A stretch of DNA of 9,485 nt, from assembly GCA_945952425.1 (NCBI GenBank), contig CAMFIX010000080.1:1-9485 (forward strand), read 5' to 3'. Below the pieces are notes generated by a model. It was not told the origin of the DNA. It saw nothing but the letters and a program-made list of their open reading frames with translations, and searched no databases. A program made the position numbers and the translations under genes. Positions 6,653-9,485 of the stretch are shown here, piece after piece (the stretch's first letter is position 1; every line of letters starts with the position of its first letter). Source of the DNA: an uncultured Pseudorhodobacter sp. GTDB taxonomy: Bacteria; Pseudomonadota; Alphaproteobacteria; Rhodobacterales; Rhodobacteraceae.

Positions 6653-7683
6653 AGCTTTCCGATTTCGATTTCGACCTGCCCGAGGCGCTGATTGCGACAA
6701 GGCCTGTGACCCCGCGCGCGGCGGCGCGGCTTCTGGTGGTGCAGGGCGACACGATGGCCGACCGCCACGTGCGCGACCTGGTGGAGGTCTTCCGCCCCGG
6801 CGACCGGCTGATCCTGAACAACACGAAGGTCATCCCCGCCCGCCTGACCGGCACCCGCGCCCGCGGTGAAGCCGTGGCGAAGGTCGAGATCACCCTCCTG
6901 GAGCCGCGCCCCGACGGCTGGCGCGCCCTGGCCAAGCCGCTGCGCAAGGTGAACGCGGGCGAGGTCATCCGCTTTTCCGACCGCCTGTCGGCCACGGTGG
7001 CCGAAAAGACCGAGACCGACCTGACGCTGGCCTTCAACCTTATGGGCGACGATTTCGACGCCGCGCTGGCCGAGGCCGGGCAGATGCCGCTGCCGCCCTA
7101 TATCGCCGCCAAGCGGGCCCCCGATGCCCAGGACAAGACCGATTACCAGACCGTCTTCGCCCGCCACTCCGGCGCCGTCGCGGCCCCGACCGCCAGCCTT
7201 CATTTCGAGCCCTGGCTGTTGCAGGCCTTGGCCGACAAGGGGGTCGAGTTCACCGAGGTGACGCTGCATGTCGGCGCGGGCACTTTTCTGCCGGTGAAGG
7301 TCGAGGACGTCACCACCCACAAGATGCACGCCGAATGGGGCGAGGTCACCGAGACCGCCGCCGCCGAAATCAACGCGACCAAGGCGGCGGGCGGTCGCGT
7401 CATCCCCGTCGGCACCACCGCGCTGCGGCTGATCGAAAGCGCCGCCGCCTCGGGGCGCGTTCAGCCCTGGCGCGGCCCGACCGACATCTTCATTTATCCG
7501 GGCTATCGCTGGCGGGTGACCGACGGGCTTATGACCAACTTCCACCTGCCGAAATCGACCCTGCTGATGCTGGTCTCGGCCCTGATGGGGCAAGAGCGGA
7601 TGAAGCGCGTTTATGCCCATGCCGTGGCGCGCGGATACCGCTTTTTCTCCTATGGCGACGCCTCGGTGCTTTTCCCCGAGTGA
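6649..7683 (+). CDS. queA: S-adenosylmethionine:tRNA ribosyltransferase-isomerase
   Basis: The 344-residue protein is full length for QueA. It transfers and isomerises the ribose of S-adenosylmethionine onto 7-aminomethyl-7-deazaguanine (preQ1) at position 34 of tRNAs with GUN anticodons, giving epoxyqueuosine in the queuosine pathway. Family blocks appear in order: MKLSDFDFDLPEALIA (1-16), LILNNTKVIPARL (54-66), MPLPPYI (146-152), TDYQTVFARHSGAVAAPTA (164-182), LHVGAGTFLPV (207-217), HAEWGEV (227-233), GTTALRLIE (255-263), and YPGYRWRVTDGLMTNFHLPK (283-302). The start is fixed by the AAGGA site and by the ATGA overlap with the upstream gene. The usual partner tgt is not in the window, so queA here appears tied to the envelope gene rather than to other queuosine genes. 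No frameshift or missing block was seen. Confidence 0.97.
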   Translation: MKLSDFDFDLPEALIATRPVTPRAAARLLVVQGDTMADRHVRDLVEVFRPGDRLILNNTKVIPARLTGTRARGEAVAKVEITLLEPRPDGWRALAKPLRKVNAGEVIRFSDRLSATVAEKTETDLTLAFNLMGDDFDAALAEAGQMPLPPYIAAKRAPDAQDKTDYQTVFARHSGAVAAPTASLHFEPWLLQALADKGVEFTEVTLHVGAGTFLPVKVEDVTTHKMHAEWGEVTETAAAEINATKAAGGRVIPVGTTALRLIESAAASGRVQPWRGPTDIFIYPGYRWRVTDGLMTNFHLPKSTLLMLVSALMGQERMKRVYAHAVARGYRFFSYGDASVLFPE

Positions 7684-7785
7684 CTTTGCAATCTGCCCGA
7701 AAATCAAGCAAATCGCCGGGAGAAGGGAAGCGTTTTGTTAACCAAAGCGCGCTAGCCTGCCCCCAGCCTTTGCAGGGAGGATGCA
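7684..7785 (+). promoter_or_regulatory. Leader and probable promoter region of the glutamate dehydrogenase gene
   Basis: The 102-base gap is AT-richer than its surroundings, as expected for a promoter. It contains GTTTTGTTAACCAAAG (7732-7747) with the palindrome GTTAAC at its centre. TTAACCA (7738-7744) resembles the alphaproteobacterial CtrA half-site TTAACCAT, but there is no second half-site at the usual spacing. I see no good intrinsic terminator for queA and no well-spaced -35/-10 pair, so read-through from queA is also possible. Confidence 0.4.
7774..7780 (+). promoter_or_regulatory. Ribosome-binding site deciding the gdhA start
   Basis: AGGGAGG ends 5 bases before the ATG at 7786. Another ATG at 7781-7783 abuts the site directly and is out of frame, so 7786 is the initiation codon. 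Confidence 0.8.
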
Positions 7786-9216
7786 ATGCAGGCCCCAGCT
7801 TCCGAGCCGAGTTTTCGTGAATCCGTCGATCTGATGTTCGACCGGGCGATGGCCCATCTGGACCTCTCGCCGGGTCTGGCGAAAAAGATCAAGGTCTGCA
7901 ACTCGACCTATACCGTGCGCTTCGGCGTGCGGTTGCGCGGCGAAATCAAGACCTTCACCGGCTATCGGTCCGTCCATTCCGAACATATGGAACCTGTCAA
8001 GGGCGGCATCCGCTATGCGCTGTCGGTCCACCAGGACGAGGTCGAGGCCTTGGCGGCGCTGATGACCTATAAATGCGCGCTGGTGGAAACACCCTTCGGC
8101 GGGTCCAAGGGCGGGCTCTGCATCGACCCGCGCGAATGGGACGAGCATGAGCTGGAACAAATCACCCGCCGCTTCGCCTATGAGCTGATCAAGCGCGACC
8201 TGATCCATCCGGCGCAGAACGTGCCCGCCCCCGACATGGGCACCGGAGAGCGCGAGATGGCCTGGATCGCCGACCAATACGCCCGGATGAACACGACCGA
8301 CATCAACGCCAAGGCCTGCGTCACCGGCAAGCCGCCCCATGCGGGGGGTATCCAGGGCCGGGTCGAGGCGACGGGCCGCGGCGTGCAATATGCGCTGCGC
8401 GAGTTCTTCCGCTATCCCGAGGATGCCGCCAAGGCGGGGCTATCCGGCACGCTGGACGGCAAAAGGGTTGTGGTGCAAGGCCTTGGCAACGTGGGCTATC
8501 ATGCCGCCAAGTTCCTCTCGCTTGAGGACGGCGCCAAGGTCATCGCGGTCGCCGAGCGGGATGGCGCGGTGGTCAATGAGGCCGGCGTCGACATCGAGGC
8601 TTTGAAGCAGCACCTCGCGGCCAACAAGGGCTCGGTCCAGGGGTTCACCGGCGGCCGCATCATCGACAGCGCGGCGGCCTTGGAACTCCCCTGCGACATC
8701 CTGATCCCCGCCGCGATGGAGGGGGTGATCCACAAGGGCAACGCCGCCCGCATCCAGGCCCCCCTGATATTGGAGGCCGCGAACGGCCCCATCACCTTCG
8801 GCGCCGACGAGATCCTGCGCGCCAAGGGCGTCGTCATCATCCCCGACCTTTACGCCAATGCCGGGGGGGTGACGGTCAGCTATTTCGAATGGGTCAAGAA
8901 CCTCAGCCACATCCGCTTCGGCCGGATGCAGCGCCGCGCCGAAGAGGCGCGCTCGCGCATTCTGGTGGAAGAGCTGGAGCGGCTGTCCTCGGACCAGGGC
9001 CTGGGCTGGACGCTGGCCGCCGACTTCAAGGAGCGTTTCCTGCAGGGCTCGGACGAGCTGGCCCTGGTGCGGTCCGGCCTCGACGACACGATGCGCGGCG
9101 CCTACCAGGCGATGCGTCGCGAATGGTATGCGCGGCCCGGCATCGACTTGCGTGTGGCGGCCTATATCGTCTCGATCGGACGTGTGGCGCAGACCTATCG
9201 CAGCAAGGGGCTGTAG
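7786..9216 (+). CDS. gdhA: Glutamate dehydrogenase (Glu/Leu/Phe/Val dehydrogenase family), mitochondrial-like
   Basis: The 476-residue enzyme interconverts glutamate with 2-oxoglutarate plus ammonium in the cytoplasm. Active-site residues are in place: K72 in KGGIRY, K96 in MTYKCA, catalytic K108 in PFGGSKGG, D150 in PAPDMGTG, and S365 in NAGGVTVS. K72 and S365 correspond to the side-chain-carboxylate binding pair of Clostridium symbiosum glutamate dehydrogenase (K89, S380). Leucine dehydrogenases have nonpolar residues there, so glutamate specificity is favoured. The Rossmann motif is GLGNVG (232-237), and the acidic E257 at the end of the second strand favours NAD over NADP. Blocks such as VPAPDMGTGEREMAWIAD (147-163 and on) and NAKACVTGKP (174-183) closely resemble animal mitochondrial GDH as I remember it. 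The C-terminal 105 residues also appear colinear with it. A strong AGGGAGG site fixes the start, and the gene follows queA after about 100 bases. Confidence 0.95.
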   Translation: MQAPASEPSFRESVDLMFDRAMAHLDLSPGLAKKIKVCNSTYTVRFGVRLRGEIKTFTGYRSVHSEHMEPVKGGIRYALSVHQDEVEALAALMTYKCALVETPFGGSKGGLCIDPREWDEHELEQITRRFAYELIKRDLIHPAQNVPAPDMGTGEREMAWIADQYARMNTTDINAKACVTGKPPHAGGIQGRVEATGRGVQYALREFFRYPEDAAKAGLSGTLDGKRVVVQGLGNVGYHAAKFLSLEDGAKVIAVAERDGAVVNEAGVDIEALKQHLAANKGSVQGFTGGRIIDSAAALELPCDILIPAAMEGVIHKGNAARIQAPLILEAANGPITFGADEILRAKGVVIIPDLYANAGGVTVSYFEWVKNLSHIRFGRMQRRAEEARSRILVEELERLSSDQGLGWTLAADFKERFLQGSDELALVRSGLDDTMRGAYQAMRREWYARPGIDLRVAAYIVSIGRVAQTYRSKGL

Positions 9217-9270
9217 GGCGCAGTTTTTCCCCTGTGGCGAATCCCCGGCCCGGGTTACTCTGGCCCAAAA

Positions 9271-9278
9271 GGGGAGGG
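9271..9278 (+). promoter_or_regulatory. Strong ribosome-binding site of the right-edge ORF
   Basis: GGGGAGGG ends 4 bases before the ATG at 9283. It is the main evidence that this short open frame is translated. Confidence 0.65.
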
Positions 9279-9282
9279 TGCG

Positions 9283-9485
9283 ATGGGTGACAAGGACGAT
9301 CTGAAGAAGCGGCAGGAGGCCCTGGTCAAGATGGCCAAGGCGATTTCCAACCTGACCAAGGTGCCGCTGCCGCAAGTGGCAGCGGTCCTGCAGAAATACC
9401 CGCCCGACGGCAGCAAGGCGAAGGATTGCCTGGAAGAGTGCAAGAAGCTCGCCGAGAGGCTGCTCGAGGCCGATCGAATTATTTT
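9283..9485 (+). CDS. Unidentified charged helical protein, N-terminal part (cut by window edge)
   Basis: Sixty-seven codons are open from the ATG to the window end without a stop. I do not recognise the family. The visible part is rich in Lys, Glu, Asp, Ala and Leu and looks mostly alpha-helical. A helix-prone N-terminus (MGDKDDLKKRQEALVKMAKA) is followed by TKVPLPQVAAVLQKYPPDG and a second helix containing Cys49 and Cys53 (DCLEECKK). There is no signal peptide or membrane segment, so a cytoplasmic protein is likely. The gene starts 66 bases after the gdhA stop on the same strand, behind a strong Shine-Dalgarno. The gap between them has no clear terminator, so read-through from gdhA is possible. 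An antisense open frame over the same bases is less credible. The C-terminus, and therefore the real size and function, lie outside the window. Confidence 0.6.
   Translation, partial: MGDKDDLKKRQEALVKMAKAISNLTKVPLPQVAAVLQKYPPDGSKAKDCLEECKKLAERLLEADRII

Noticed and set aside
2447..9269. Ten-base direct repeat CTGGCCCAAA near 2447 and near 9260
   Set aside because: Dozens of 10-base matches are expected by chance in a window of this size, and the flanks do not align.
9255..9443. A 62-codon minus-strand open frame overlapping the right-edge ORF
   Set aside because: It has no ribosome-binding site as good as the plus-strand GGGGAGGG, and its composition looks like a shadow.

Overview
The window is GC-rich chromosomal DNA from an alphaproteobacterium, most likely a member of the Rhodobacterales (Rhodobacter/Paracoccus type). 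This placement rests on the strong G/C bias at third codon positions, on the style of the proteins (an M23 peptidase abutting a bactofilin, a 476-residue glutamate dehydrogenase, an AsmA-like/DUF3971 protein coupled to queA), and on a G/C-rich intergenic hairpin element of a kind I associate with that order. Genus was not determined. Nothing looks mobile: there is no transposase, integrase, phage gene, tRNA or CRISPR array.

Left part (1-3002, all on the minus strand, transcribed right to left). Reading in the direction of transcription, bcp (a one-cysteine peroxiredoxin of the BCP class, 2529-3002) is followed by a gap of about 210 bp carrying a strong hairpin. Next come a DUF455 ferritin-like di-iron protein (1510-2319), an M23 zinc peptidoglycan endopeptidase with a membrane anchor and coiled coil (33-1367), and finally the first codons of a bactofilin (1-43). 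The bactofilin start overlaps the peptidase stop by 11 bases. The bactofilin/M23 pair is a known cell-shape and wall-remodelling module.

Middle and right part (3083-9485, all on the plus strand). An 80-bp divergent promoter region separates bcp from a 1189-residue AsmA-like/DUF3971 envelope protein (3083-6652), which overlaps queA (6649-7683) at an ATGA junction. After a leader of about 100 bp comes a glutamate dehydrogenase (7786-9216) that resembles the mitochondrial enzyme. The start of a small unidentified charged ORF (9283 onward) runs off the right edge.

Functionally this is mostly housekeeping: envelope and cell wall (bactofilin, M23, AsmA-like), peroxide defence (bcp), tRNA queuosine synthesis (queA) and nitrogen/carbon metabolism (gdhA). 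I did not find a convincing undescribed multi-gene system. The points most worth checking are the mitochondrial-like C-terminal segment of the glutamate dehydrogenase, the altered single-cysteine active site of the peroxiredoxin, and the unidentified ORF at the right edge.
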